Positions 1 to 10,835 of a stretch of DNA of 64,000 nt are shown piece after piece (position 1 is the first letter of the stretch; every line of letters begins with the position of its first letter). The notes beneath the pieces were generated by a model, which ran no database searches, had not been told where the DNA came from, and saw nothing but the letters and a program-made list of their open reading frames with translations. The position numbers were made by a program, and so were the translations under genes. The stretch comes from Artemisia argyi (taxonomy: Eukaryota > Streptophyta > Magnoliopsida > Asterales > Asteraceae). The stretch spans positions 10,397,465 through 10,461,464 of the forward strand of contig CM060692.1 in the NCBI GenBank assembly GCA_030686995.1, read 5' to 3'.

Positions 1-150
1 CCCTCATCTCTATAAATAGAGATGAGGGGTAGAGATCTTGCACTCCAAGCTAACTAATCCTAGTTCTAGTCTACCACCTAATCTAATTACAAAGTACACT
101 TAAGTCTCTAATATATGTTTAAGTTTACTACTACGGAGTAATATATAACA
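1..150. mobile_element. possible LTR-retrotransposon end
   Basis: The stretch has a TATA box (CTATAAATAG at about 11-20) with a short inverted repeat around it, followed by about 130 non-coding bases ending in ...ATATAACA at 150. The ankyrin coding sequence stops matching its family exactly here. An LTR ends in CA and carries such a promoter, so this is probably the 3' end of an LTR that cut the ankyrin gene before its PGG domain. The other end lies outside the window, so the target duplication cannot be checked. Confidence 0.35.
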
Positions 151-261
151 TGTCTCTTTTTCAAGTAGTTTTTCATGAGAATCGGTGAAAACCATCCGTA
201 GGGTTTTCCCATATTTGTTCAAAGCTTCTTTATATGATGGCTCTATAAAAGTCTCAATTTC
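151..261 (-). pseudogene. ankyrin gene piece 8 (pre-PGG linker)
   Basis: Opens after a TGTGTGCAG acceptor and reads EIETFIEPSYKEALNKYGKT followed by LRMVFTDSHEKLLEKE, the linker that precedes the PGG domain in this family (EPSYKE...GKTP...LFT..H..L). It joins the previous exon in phase 0. The match breaks at 151, beside a likely LTR end. Confidence 0.75.
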
Positions 262-395
262 CTGCACACATACAAAAAAACGGTTAAGGTAAACTCTTAA
301 ACTTGTTATACATAAGGGATAATATACATAACGAGGCCATATTCAAGTAAATAAAACATGTAAAAATAGCTGGTTGATGACATTACTATGATCAC

Positions 396-770
396 CTTAA
401 ACCATTGAAGCTCACGTTGCATTTGCAAAGCTGCACCAGTCACAACATTAAGTCGATGTGGTGGAGCTAACTTTGCAGCAATGTGTAATGCGTTCTCATT
501 TTCTTCTTTGAAAACTTCAGTTGTCACAAATACTTTGTGGCCAAAAATTTGGTACACAAGATCGTACACTCGTTCTTAGCATTCCTTGATGGCTGCAAGA
601 AACAAGTAAAATCCTCCAACATCATACCAGATTGTGCCTGGATAAGTTAATATGCATTACTCTATAAGTTCATGTGTCCCATATTTGATTACTGTAGTTA
701 TCGTTGTTCCTAGAAACTTCCAAGCTATGTCATGATCCACCTTTTCTATAACACTTTTCCATATACGTTT
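396..770 (-). pseudogene. ankyrin gene piece 7 (last ankyrin repeat block)
   Basis: Reads through IAWKFLGTT, YPGTIWYDVGGFYLFLAAIK and then AAKLAPPHRLN...GAALQMQRELQWFK, the hallmark segment of plant ankyrin-PGG proteins, and ends at an AAG|GTGATC donor (396/395). Two codons are stops: TAA just before CILTYPG (about 630) and TAA at 576-578 (EC*ERVYDL). Its 5' edge, 766-770 (CGTTT), is the target duplication of the copia-type element, so this exon continues at 11239. The stops show it decayed as coding sequence. Confidence 0.85.
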
Positions 771-1176
771 TGTAACCTATATAATTTCTGTGAATTTTAA
801 AGGTACAATATAGATTTTATGTTTAAGTATTATGCGTCGTATTTTATAAAGGCTACATGTAATGCGTTGGGTAAAAACCTTAACCCAAACAGCTTGTTAG
901 AAAGTCAGTTATTAGTTGGCAGTTAAAGACAGTTAATTAGTTATGTTGAAACGACACAATGCTTCTAAAAGCAGCTGTAATGTCGTTTCATAAAGTATAT
1001 ATAGGTCTAGATTGAGTCTTGTAAACGTTGTCCCTTATTTCATATCAGTATATACTATGTTTGCATAAATTTTTTCCATAAACACAGTTTTACTCACACA
1101 CACAAACCATGGTTAATTACCAAGATGTCATGCAAAGAAATTGGTTTCAATATAGGCATGTGAATCATTACCAGCA
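771..1176 (+). repeat. 5' LTR of copia-type element
   Basis: 406-bp direct repeat of 10836-11238. Begins TGTAACCTATATAAT, ends ATTACCAGCA, and is preceded by duplication CGTTT. It contains the ATG (1109) from which the downstream reading frame is open. Confidence 0.9.
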
Positions 1177-1471
1177 TTGGTATCAGAGCCTCGATTCTGA
1201 AGTCTGGAGAAAACCAATTCAGAGGCATGCACAAATGGCTCTTAATAGGAAGTTTCTACAAAGAGAAGTTCCCCCCAAATTGCCACCATGGAGCAATCAA
1301 AAGAGGAAACTGTCCCCTGAAGGAAAAGAAATGTTGAAGCAGAATGTTAAAGAGATTGTATCTTTCAATGCTTCAAAAACAAAAGCAAAAGGCAGAGAAC
1401 GAGGAGAAAGTAGCAGTGGTTCTTTGAAAGAAAAGAGGGCAAGATGTTTTATTTGCAAAAAAACGTGGACA
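1109..1471 (+). pseudogene. gag-like N-terminus of the ARID retroelement protein
   Basis: The frame opens at ATG 1109 inside the LTR (MVNYQDVMQRNWFQYR), runs through the primer site and encodes a basic, lysine-rich region (KRKLSPEGKEMLKQNVKE) followed by the start of a zinc knuckle, CFICKK. A run of seven A residues at 1455-1461, where six are needed, shifts the frame so the knuckle reads CFICKKTW instead of CFICKKRGH. Element A interrupts it at 1472; the knuckle resumes after 9472 as HVFWKCP. The part should bind nucleic acid as a Gag nucleocapsid does (inferred). Confidence 0.75.
1178..1190 (+). other. primer-binding site, tRNA-iMet
   Basis: TGGTATCAGAGCC lies one base after the LTR and is the standard plant copia primer site. 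It is also translated (WYQSL) in the open frame crossing the LTR border. Confidence 0.9.
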
Positions 1472-2879
1472 TGATGCGTGGGAATCGCAACAGGCTTTAC
1501 CTCTTGAGGGATCTCGAGAAGCTTACAACCCCCACCAGGCAGTGTACCTGATCGTTGTAGTATAGTATAGTGACAAGTACCGGGGGATTGATCGTTCAGC
1601 TTAGGAATAGTGTCGCTAGGATTAGAAAACCTAATTACTAGTTCTAGAGGTGAGGGATGATTATTTTTGTGTTTTTATATTTTTATGAAAGCAGGTAAAA
1701 TCTCGGGTTTTGGAGGAATGGGCGGAATTAGTTGCTATTCAACTAACCCAAAACTAATATATAATCAAAATAAAATACTGAAAATGAAATTAAACTAAAT
1801 TATACTAAGGTTGTGAGCAGTAATTGGAGAAATTGTGTTTACTTAGACTTCACTACTCCCTAGATATCTTTTACACGTTAATTACTTGTTATACTTGTAT
1901 GGATGACGGATTGTATTCCTTAATACCATTCGTGGGGTGGCATACATAACTCCCCAACTCTATGAGCTCTTATCTCCTCCTACACCATGACTCAGCACAA
2001 CTATAGGGATTGTAAACAGTGGCTCATGCATTAAATACAACCAATAAAGACCTAGTACGCCTCGGTTCATGTTTCTTAAGACGTTCAAGCATGTTACCAT
2101 TTGGAGATCTGCCAGTTTTCTTAAGCCTAACATATAAAATCATTCATCCAAGACAATAATAGACAAGTAATCAACACATAATCAACATCTAGGTTTCATT
2201 AGATCTAAGCAAACACAAAAGAGATCTAGCCTAGCATAATGGAATTGAGACAAGAACAAGATATAAACAACCAACACATAGACATATTGATTGAATTAGA
2301 AGAACACTTATCTCAATTACAATGCAAGGTATCAAGGGTTTGGAACCCTTGAAAAACCTGTAAAAGATACACCAAATTCGTCTTTAGGGTTTCACCAAAA
2401 CTTCTCTCTTTTTAATGAAAAAACTAGAAAACTATATATAGGAAAACTGGGCTGACGGCGTCAAGACAACCATGTGACGCCGTCACCTCGCCGCCAAATA
2501 CTTCCTCGGACGGCCTTGATCTACTTATGACGGCCTATGTAACGCCGTCACCAACCACGGTATTTTATTCTTTGTACTTTGACGCCGTCAGGATGACTTT
2601 TGACGCCGTCATCAACTACGGTGTTTTATTCATGATGTCTGACGCCGTCAGGGTATAACTCTTGACGCCGTCACCTAGTGTCTTCAGCATGGAAAATTGA
2701 TACTTTGCCGTTTTCTTCACTTTTATGCTCCAAAAACGTCCAAAATGGCTTCTTTTCCAGAATTCACTCTCCAAACACCTAAAATCACAAAAGGAACGAT
2801 TTAGGGCAATATTTGATCAAATAAAGTCGGATTCGGGCTTAAATGACCCCCTAAAAAAGGATCATTTTTCGCCTCATCA
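1472..2879 (-). repeat. 3' LTR of element A
   Basis: Reads TGATGCGTGGG...CGCCTCATCA on the plus strand. Differs from 8065-9472 by a handful of substitutions (for example GGATGACGGA/GGATGATGGA). Holds a TATA box (about 2432-2441) and the TGACGSCGTCA array (2453-2680). Confidence 0.93.
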
Positions 2880-3477
2880 TATACCCTTACACTTGAGATT
2901 TGCTTGTCCTTAAGCAAATGAGCTTTTATTCTACTCAAAAGACAAGTTAGGGGTCATTTAACACTAATATAAAAGTAATTACAACAAATAATCGTTCCAC
3001 TAAAGACCAATAGACAAGCACGGAGGTCATACACAAGCACCTCACAAATAGTGTTTAGATACTCACATCTCTCGGGTGTAATAAAGTAATATAACATTAT
3101 GGAAATGGAAGATATCTCTCACTACCTGTCATAGCAAAATAGATTACCATAGGCTTGGGAAAGGATCAAACCTCCACCACATGGCGTAAGCACCTAGGAT
3201 AAACTATCAAAGAGGTCTTTTAAAGGGTTGTAACGTTAGGTATAGGGATATGAATTACACGGTTTTGTTGGATAAAGGAAGTTTTACTGGTGGCGAGTTA
3301 ACAATCTTGGTTAATTACATGTACAAGATGGCGTTGCTAAGCCAAGACTAGACTCGACTTAAGCTAACAAATGAAAAATAACAAAAACATAAAATGAACA
3401 TAGAATGAAACGGGATGGTAGTCCGTATGTTTTTTCTCTTTTTCTTTTCTATTTTTTTTCTTTTTCTTGATTTTTTC

Positions 3478-3522
<45 letters not shown>

Positions 3523-5376
3523 ATACACTCTTACCCTACCATCCAAAATAATACATCATAGGGGTATGAGCATTCCCCTTACACTTGAGTCTTTACATAC
3601 TTTACAATTAAACTAATCTAGTGACTCGAATTAAGAAAATCAAAACACTTGGAGCACTTTTAAGATTAACGTACATATGGGGGTAATAATATGATGTTCT
3701 TCCCCATTACTCCATAAAATAAGTACTTACCCATGAGTCCCAATCGTCCCAAAACAATATGTACAAGGATATGACTCGACTTATCAACCATGTAATCAAT
3801 TAGAAAGTTAACTTAGGGTTTAACAAATAACAATAATGCACTAAAAATGAGCGCATACACGGAAGGCTAAGGCGATTTTGGTGTACATTTAAGTGGGGTG
3901 TAACAAATTCTTCCTTTAAGTAAGATGCTTAAAGTTAGAAACAAAAAGATAGGCTCGGAGGGGTGTACTAGGGGTTTCGTGTACTAAAAATGAGTACAAC
4001 GCAAAGGGTGTGGGAAAAATTAGTTGACTTAACTAGCCAAGTAATATGACTTAAATGGTCAAGTAATCATGATACGGGTTTAACACAAGGGTGATCCTAA
4101 TGCCTCTTATCATGTAGTAAATCCTACTACACGAATGTAGTCTCACTAGCGGTCTCGGGATGCATCACTAACGCAAGTTCTAGAATCTAAATGCTACCGG
4201 TACACTCATAAGCACCAATAATGAATGCTTTTCCTATCAAATCTAAAGGCGAACCTCACATTTTTGGGTGGAAAATTTTTCTAAATATACGGTTATGTGC
4301 TAGTCATACAACCTCCTATCCATGAGACGCTTGCTATGGCTAAAGTTTCACTCCTAAATGTTGTAAAAAATTTTAAATTTGGCGCTAAAATTACACTAAC
4401 AAGTATTTCTCATAGTTTTATTACACATCTACTATCAAACAAAACAAACTCAAGCGAAAGTGCATATGTAAGGTATCATCTTTTTACCCTCCCCTTACAC
4501 TTAAGATGAACATTGTCCCCAATGTTCAAGTAAAGAATGTAAAAGTGAAAAAAGTAAAGAGAATGAAATCAAATACTCCCCTGATTCGCTCGGTATGGAT
4601 TATAGGTTGGTCAGGTTAAATCTTCCTCCAAGAAAACGAACAATCAAAGCTTCCCTTCCAGAATATAAATCATCTTCTTGTCAAAAATAACCTGTAAATC
4701 CTGACAACAATAGACAAGACAACCTCGCGTAAAATCGGCGGCATCCTATATAAGTTACTAAATCCTAGAAAACAAAGTAAGGTATAATGCTTGTGGAATG
4801 AAGTTTGCAGATTTCCTGGAGATTATAAAACTTAATAATTCACAAAAACCATAAGACTCCGTTAGAAAAACAAAACCGGTAAAATTTCCAGATTTTTAAC
4901 TCCTGACGCCGTCAAGAGTAATACTCTGACGCCGTCAGAATAGACCTGCATAAATTCTTATGTTAAGTTTTCGGAAAATTTCTGGAAAAACTTTGTCCTA
5001 CTTCCTGGAAAATCCTGCAAAACTTCATTATGACTCAATACAAGCATTTGACTCTAACAAATACGAATATACATGTTCATTTAATATTGTGGAGAATCAT
5101 GATCGGTTTGTTTCTTAAAAACATATTTGGGGTTTCCCCTTACACTTATCTTTTGCAAAAATACCTTTAGGTTGAAGTTAAGACTAGGCCAAACAACATA
5201 ATAAAGTATTTCCACATTTTAATTGAGAAACATGATCAACCAACAATACAAATAAAACATGCATACGGAAGCAAATAACAATCAAACAAATAAAATCACA
5301 CAAAACATGGGTTGCCTCCCAAGAAGCGCTTTTCTTTATTAACGAGTCTTGTAGCTAGACTCAAAGTCATGGGTTA
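2880..5376 (-). other. untranslated 3' region of element A
   Basis: About 2.5 kb between the gag-protease stop and the 3' LTR with no convincing frame on the element strand. It is shared with elements B, D and E. It holds four spaced copies of an AAGTGTAAGGGG motif (plus-strand CCCCTTACACTT near 2884, 3576, 4491 and 5136), the palindrome GCTTGAGGACAAGC near the 3' LTR in sister copies, a T-rich tract at 3436-3520 and one TGACGCCGTCA pair near 4904-4940. Confidence 0.75.
3436..3520. repeat. T-rich low-complexity tract
   Basis: Homopolymer T with interrupting C and G. The same position is a (TA)n tract in element B and poly(A) (opposite orientation) in element E. Confidence 0.9.
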
Positions 5377-7894
5377 CTACGTGATTCGGGTGAGTTCCTC
5401 GTTGAGGACATCTTTGGGATCAAACTTAGGTTTCAACTTTCTATCGGTTTCCTTAGTATGGTATGACCTTTCAAACTTTTCTCCATCCGGATCATACAAG
5501 GTCATTCTAATATGCCATGACCCGTCACCTTCTTTAGGTGGCTTGTCCCACCTCCATTTACACTTATCTCCCTCTCTTTTCCATTTATTCCTTTCTATGT
5601 TGATGGGCATTACGCTTAATAACTCAATCATCTTCCTAAAGACTAAGGGGTCCTCAAAGGGGTCTAGCTCCTCATCTCTAGCTATGAGTTGTTCTACCGA
5701 ATGTGTCTTCTCAACAAAGTCCTTCTCTAGATAGAATGGGCATTGAGGTCCTATAAAGTTCCTTTCTATCCAAGGCCCATATCTAGATGGTCTCCTATTC
5801 ATCTCTACCCAATACGGTGTTGGTTCCTCATCACAATCATAACTATGCTTCTTAACATCATACACCCACCAAGTATCGCCTTCACCTACCGTTATCTTTG
5901 ATTCCTTGCAATCTATCATGGCACTAGCGGTTGCTAAAAATCCTCTTCCTACCAATAATGGGCATGTAGTGTCACTAACCATGTCTAGGACGTGAAAATC
6001 CGCTAATATAGTTAACTTCCCTACATGAACAACTACGTCCTTAATCACTCCAACCGGGTGTGCAATACTTCCATCCACTAGTCCTATCAATACCTCCGTT
6101 TCCTCTAACTTTCCTAGCTTAAGAGCGGTGAATAAGGATAAGGGAATCAAGTTGAGGCTTGACCCTAAATCGGCTAATGTGTCAAAAGCTTCAGATCTTC
6201 TTATCTTACAAGGCAAAACAAATATACCCGGGTCATCAAGCTTTTTAGGCAACTTATTTTGAACGAAGGCGGTCCCATTTTTGCCTAGCTTACACTTCTT
6301 ATATTTTTCTAGGAGGGCACTATAGTAGGGAGCACGCGCTAAGACATCAATGACGGGGCGTTCTAGGTGAAGTTCTTTGAATTCATCGTCAAGGTCTTGC
6401 GTAAGAGGTGTTTCAACAATGCTTTTGACTGGTTCTATAGTGGGTGTTTTATTTGATTGGTCCTTTTGGGGAACTTGGTTTTGTTTGAAACACGTGCTCG
6501 TTGATTTGACCGAGTAATATTGTGGACACGAAGTGGGTGACGAAACGGATGATATGGAATTAACGGTTAGTTTCGGATTTTTGACCGTGTCACTTGGGAG
6601 TGCTCCCATTTCTCGGTCATTGAGAACTTTCAACAATGCATCAATTCTAGTGGTCATCTCGCTTTGCTTTTGTTTGAAATCGGCTTCAAACTTAGATATG
6701 CAAGCTTCTTGAGATGCCATGAACTTTGACATCAATCCTTCAAAATTGTTGGTACTACCATAGTTGTTAGAAGGATTGTTGTTAAAGGTACGGTTGGATG
6801 GTGGACCGTTTGGTTGATAACGATTAGGCGGATTGGAAGAATTGGGTTGATTTTGTTTCCACCTAAGGTTTGGGTGATTTTTCCATGAGGGGTTGTATGA
6901 ATCACCGTATGTGTTTGGCTCGGGCTTGAAAGTGTACCACTTATCTCCCGCTTCATCGGTACGCGTGGATGCGTAGTCCGCAAAAGCTGTTCCGGGGAGT
7001 TCCACACAATCACGAGTGTCATGGGGACCACTACATAATTCGCATGAAGAAGTGATTTTGTTCACTTGGCTTGAATGCTTCGGAGCTTCGTAAGATTTCA
7101 TGAGAAACTTGACTTGGTCCTCAAGTTCCATGATCCTACGGTCGGGAGTGCTTGAATTGTTCGAAGGCAAAGATATTGCCTTGACCGTTTTGTTCAAATC
7201 ACGGGGATCATTCCAACTTTCGTTGTCATAGAGAGCAAGATCTTCTATGAGTTCCCATGATTGTTCCGCACTAAGATCACGTAGCTTACCACCGGCCGAT
7301 TGGTCAATGGTTCGCCTCGTGGAGATGTCGATATGGTCATAGAAGATTTGGACTTGGAGCCAAAGATCTATGCCATGATGAGGGACTTTTTGGAGTAAGT
7401 CCTTGAAACGAGTCCATGCTTCATAAAGAGATTCATTTTGACGTTGTTGGAACATCAAGATGTCATTCCTAAGCTTAGTAGTTCTCCCCGGTGGGAAAAA
7501 TTGAGCAAGGAAACGAGTGGTGAGATCATCCCATGTGGTGATGGATCCCGTGGGTAAACGCTCAAGCCATTGACTAGCTTGATCCCGTAGAGAGAATTGG
7601 AATAGGCGTAAACGGGTAGTCTCTCTAGTTTCAACACCTAGGTCTATGGAATCTACGATTTTGAGGAAGTCCTTAAGGTGTTGGTTTGGATCTTCGGAAC
7701 GAAGTCCATGGAATGCACATCCGCTTTGCACCAACCGGATGGTGTCGGATCGCAAGGGGGTCACATTGTCTCCGGTGAGCTCAATGGTGTTTCGGTAGCC
7801 TTGGTGGCTAGGTCGGGAATACTCTCCTAAGGGGTTCTAATGGTGGGTTTTGTTGTGGTGGGATGATGGGTTCAAAGATGTTACCACCTTCCAT
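5377..7894 (-). CDS. gag-pro: Gag-protease polyprotein of element A
   Basis: An open frame of 795 codons (7764-5377). Residues about 20-180 are an Athila/Ty3-type Retrotrans_gag domain (HLKDFLKIVDSI, QASQWLERLP, FFPPGRTTKLRNDI); 241-253 form a short knuckle, C-x2-C-x3-H-x4-C (CELCSGPHDTRDC); 527-640 are an aspartic protease with ADLGSSLNLIP at 531-541. Residues about 640-795 are an extension with no family I recognise (KWKREGDKCKWRWDKPP, GSWHIRMTLYDPDGEKF), where reverse transcriptase would normally follow. By homology with element D the real start is ATG 7894 (MEGGNIFEPI), but one base is missing near 7840, so translation from it shifts frame. Product: virus-like-particle protein and its processing enzyme. 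Confidence 0.85.
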
Positions 7895-8040
7895 GATGTC
7901 GGATGGTAAAGAGTTACGAACAAAGGCACGAAGAAATAAGATAGACTAAAGAAGACCTAAAAATAAAAATAAAATCTTACTAGAAAGGAATCTAGCAAGT
8001 ACACCTAATAAAAAGAAATCCTAACCTAGACAATAACTAT

Positions 8041-8058
8041 TCCCCGGCAACGGTGCCA
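8041..8058 (-). other. primer-binding site of element A (Asp tRNA type)
   Basis: Minus-strand TGGCACCGTTGCCGGGGA, six bases inside the 5' LTR. One base differs from the usual TGGCGCCGTTGCCGGGGA seen in element B. Confidence 0.85.
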
Positions 8059-8064
8059 AAAACT

Positions 8065-9472
8065 TGATGCGTGGGAATCGCAACAGGCTTTACCTCTCGA
8101 GGGATCTCGAGAAGCTTACAACCCCCACCAGGCAGTGTACCTGATCGTTGTAGTATAGTATAGTGACAAGTACCGGGGGATTGATCGTTTAGCTTAGGAA
8201 TAGTGTCGCTAGGATTAGAAAACCTAATTACTAGTTCTAGAGGTGAGGGATGATTATTTTTGTGTTTTTATATTTTTATGAAAGCAGGTAAAATCTCGGG
8301 TTTTGGAGGAATGGACGGAATTAGTTGCTATTCAACTAACCCAAAACTAATATATAATCAAAATAAAATACTGAAAATGAAATTAAACTAAATTATACTA
8401 AGGTTGTGAGCAGTAATTGGAGAAATTGTGTTTACTTAGACTTCACTACTCCCTAGATATCTTTTACACGTTAATTACTTGTTATACTTGTATGGATGAT
8501 GGATTGTATTCCTTAATACCATTCGTGGGGTGGCATACATAACTCCCCAACTCTATGAGCTCTTATCTCCTCCTACACCATGACCCAGCACAACTATAGG
8601 GATTGTAAACAGTGGCTCATGCATTAAATACAACCAATAAAGACCTAGTACGCCTCGGTTCATGTTTCTTAAGACGTTCAAGCATGTTACCATTTGGAGA
8701 TCTGCCAGTTTTCTTAAGCCTAACATATAAAATCATTCATCCAAGACAATAATAGACAAGTAATCAACACATAATCAACATCTAGGTTTCATTAGATCTA
8801 AGCAAACACAAAAGAGATCTAGCCTAGCATAATGGAATTGAGACAAGAACAAGATATAAACAACCAACACATAGACATATTGATTGAATTAGAAGAACAC
8901 TTATCTCAATTACAATGCAAGGTATCAAGGGTTTGGAACCCTTGAAAAACCTGTAAAAGATACACCAAATTCATCTTTAGGGTTTCACCAAAACTTCTCT
9001 CTTTTTAATGAAAAAACTAGAAAACTATATATAGGAAAACTGGGCTGACGGCGTCAAGACAACCATGTGACGCCGTCACCTCGCCGCCAAATACTTCCTC
9101 GGACGGCCTTGATCTACTTATGACGGCCTATGTGACGCCGTCACCAACCACGGTATTTTATTCTTTGTACTTTGACGCCGTCAGGATGACTTTTGACGCC
9201 GTCATCAACTACAGTGTTTTATTCATGATGTCTGATGCCGTCAGGGTATAACTCTTGACGCCGTCACCTAGTGTCTTCAGCATGGAAAATTGATACTTTG
9301 CCGTTTTCTTCACTTTTATGCTCCAAAAACGTCCAAAATGGCTTCTTTTCAAGAATTCACTCTCCAAACACCTAAAATCACAAAAGGAACGATTTAGGGC
9401 AATATTTGATCAAATAAAGTCGGATTCGGGCTTAAATGACCCCCTAAAAACGGATCATTTTTCGCCTCATCA
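8065..9472 (-). repeat. 5' LTR of element A
   Basis: 1408 bp, directly repeated at 1472-2879. U3 lies toward 9472 and the R/U5 end toward 8065. Followed by duplication GGACA at 9473. Confidence 0.93.
9026..9275 (-). promoter_or_regulatory. LTR promoter of element A: TATA box and TGACGSCGTCA array
   Basis: On the minus strand a cluster of exact and one-off copies of the palindrome TGACG(C/G)CGTCA (9275-9046) ends about 10-15 bp before a TATATATAG box (9034-9026). TGACG is the core of plant TGA-class bZIP (as-1) sites. Bound protein and inducing signal are inferred only. Confidence 0.6.
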
Positions 9473-10782
9473 GGACACGTTTTTTGGAAGTGCCCAAATA
9501 AAAAGAACAACATTAGGAAAGAAGAACAAGACAAGATATTGAAGCCATCAGTGTCAGAAGTTGAAGAAAAGCTCAAATACCCTGAGAAGGTACATGTAAT
9601 CACAGATTACATGGTGGAGGGCTCAGATAATGGAAATTGGAACAATATTTGGTACATTAGCAGTGCTTACAAAAGGCACATGAGTCCAACAAAGACTTTG
9701 TTCAAAATAATGATCAATAGAAAATTCAGATTGGAAGGAGTTGAAGAAGAAGAGAAGAAATTCATTCTCTCTTATGGAGTTGGTGAGATAACTGTGGACA
9801 CAAAGGAAGGAACTTTGGTGATACCCAATGTACTCTACACACCAGAGATTACATTGAATGTACTTAGCATAGATCAGTTATAAGATCAGGGTTATATTGT
9901 GACATATGGTCACAACAAATGCAGTTTAAGGTACATGTTTGATGATGGAAGAAAGGCAGTGGAAGTGCAAGAAGATAGCACCATGGCAGAAGAAGATTCA
10001 GGGAATTTAATCACAAGGCATAAAAAATTCCTTGATGATTATTTCCAATCTATAGATCCTAAGGAAGAGTGCCTGTTGATCAAGGGCATTGAGGATCTCA
10101 AAATGGACATGGAAGATGTTCAAGACTACATAGATGATGAATACCTGAGTTTGAATGAGACACTATATGCCATGAAGGTAAACACATTTCCTAGAATTGT
10201 GTCTTTCTTAGATTTAATTAAGATAGACAGATTGGTGTATAGAAATTGGGAAGTGTTAGGCAAGAAGTTCATGGATATGATAGAATGGTTCTATCTAGTT
10301 TACTTAAAGCAAGATGTGTTAGGAGATTTGCCACCAGTTATTAGGGTGGTAAAGGTTAATCTGTTGGGATTGTACAAGTTATTGGACTACTTGGGTAGAT
10401 ACATGAATGTAACATTTGGAAACAAATGGAAAAAGGTTGCAAAATTATTAGGATTGACATAGGATGATGAGGAAGCATTTAAAGAATGCTATAAGGAGTA
10501 TATAGAAATGGTGAAAATTTGCTATGAGGAAGCACAGAGATCCAAGCAGGAAGAGCTAAAAGGTGAAGTGGTTGGGAATAGCAGAGGGACTGCTCATGTA
10601 AAAGATCCACTAGGGCACTAGGCTATGCAGGGATGAGTGTTGAAATAGAAGGTGCACTGGAAGGAACTCAAAAGAAAACTGCACAGTTTGGTTTCAAAAT
10701 GGAAAGCAACAAGGAAGATACAGCAGATGAAGATGAACAAGGAAGCACATCAAGCAGTGATGGTTCCATTGTCATCATTTGA
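9473..10782 (+). pseudogene. CCHC-protease relic-ARID polyprotein (3' part)
   Basis: The frame continues the knuckle (HVFWKCPNK), then a copia-type protease region (NIWYISSAYKRHMSPTKTLF; ITVDTKEGTLVIPNVLYTPE; LNVLSIDQL), a linker, and at 10207-10460 an ARID-type DNA-binding domain (FMDMIEWFYLVYLKQDVLG, LPPVIRVVKVNLLGLYKL, LGRYMNVTFGNKWKKVAKLL). An acidic serine-rich tail ends IVII* at 10782. The protease active site, normally D-S-G, reads S-S-A. Stops TAA at 9881-9883 and TAG at 10460-10462, another TAG near 10619 and a frameshift near 10632 break this copy. The ARID would bind AT-rich DNA; its role in a retroelement is unknown. Confidence 0.8.
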
Positions 10783-10825
10783 ATAAAAGAACCAAGCAGC
10801 ATGGAAATTTTAACATTCAAGCATT

Positions 10826-10835
10826 AGGGAGGAGA
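10826..10835 (+). other. polypurine tract of copia-type element
   Basis: AGGGAGGAGA immediately before the 3' LTR start at 10836; the expected plus-strand primer. Confidence 0.85.

Larger units (their letters stand above)
1472..9472 (-). mobile_element. element A: Athila-like LTR element, gag-protease only
   Basis: Two 1408-bp LTRs (1472-2879 and 8065-9472), near-identical, in TG...CA form, flanked by the 5-bp duplication GGACA (1467-1471 and 9473-9477). Minus orientation is set by the Asp-type primer site at 8041-8058 and the gag frame. The interior codes for gag and protease plus an unknown C-terminal extension and then has about 2.5 kb of untranslated sequence. No reverse transcriptase, RNase H or integrase is present, so the element depends on a partner. 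LTR similarity suggests a recent insertion, younger than the copia-type element it splits. Confidence 0.93.

Noticed and set aside
1178..1190. tRNA-like sequences next to LTRs
   Set aside because: They are primer-binding sites complementary to tRNA 3' ends; no cloverleaf is present.
2450..2690. Spaced TGACGCCGTCA repeats considered as a CRISPR-like array
   Set aside because: Repeat is 11 bp, spacers vary in length, and the site is inside an LTR of a plant element.
2725..2913. Frame MLQKRPKWLLFQNSLSKHLK, also near 9318, 20287, 28900, 39577 and 41720
   Set aside because: Repeats in every LTR, antisense to element transcription and across the LTR boundary; explained by LTR homology, not by a gene.
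3364..3546. Lysine-run frames at 3364-3546 and 29527-29715
   Set aside because: Translation of T/A homopolymer tracts.
4297..4509. 70-codon frame (IHETLAMAKVSLLNVVK) intact in A, B and E, with a close copy in D
   Set aside because: Always antisense to the element and in its untranslated region; the copies are too young for frame conservation to mean selection. Worth keeping in mind only if older copies also keep it.
5312..5734. 140-codon plus-strand frame
   Set aside because: Shadow of the gag-protease frame on the opposite strand.
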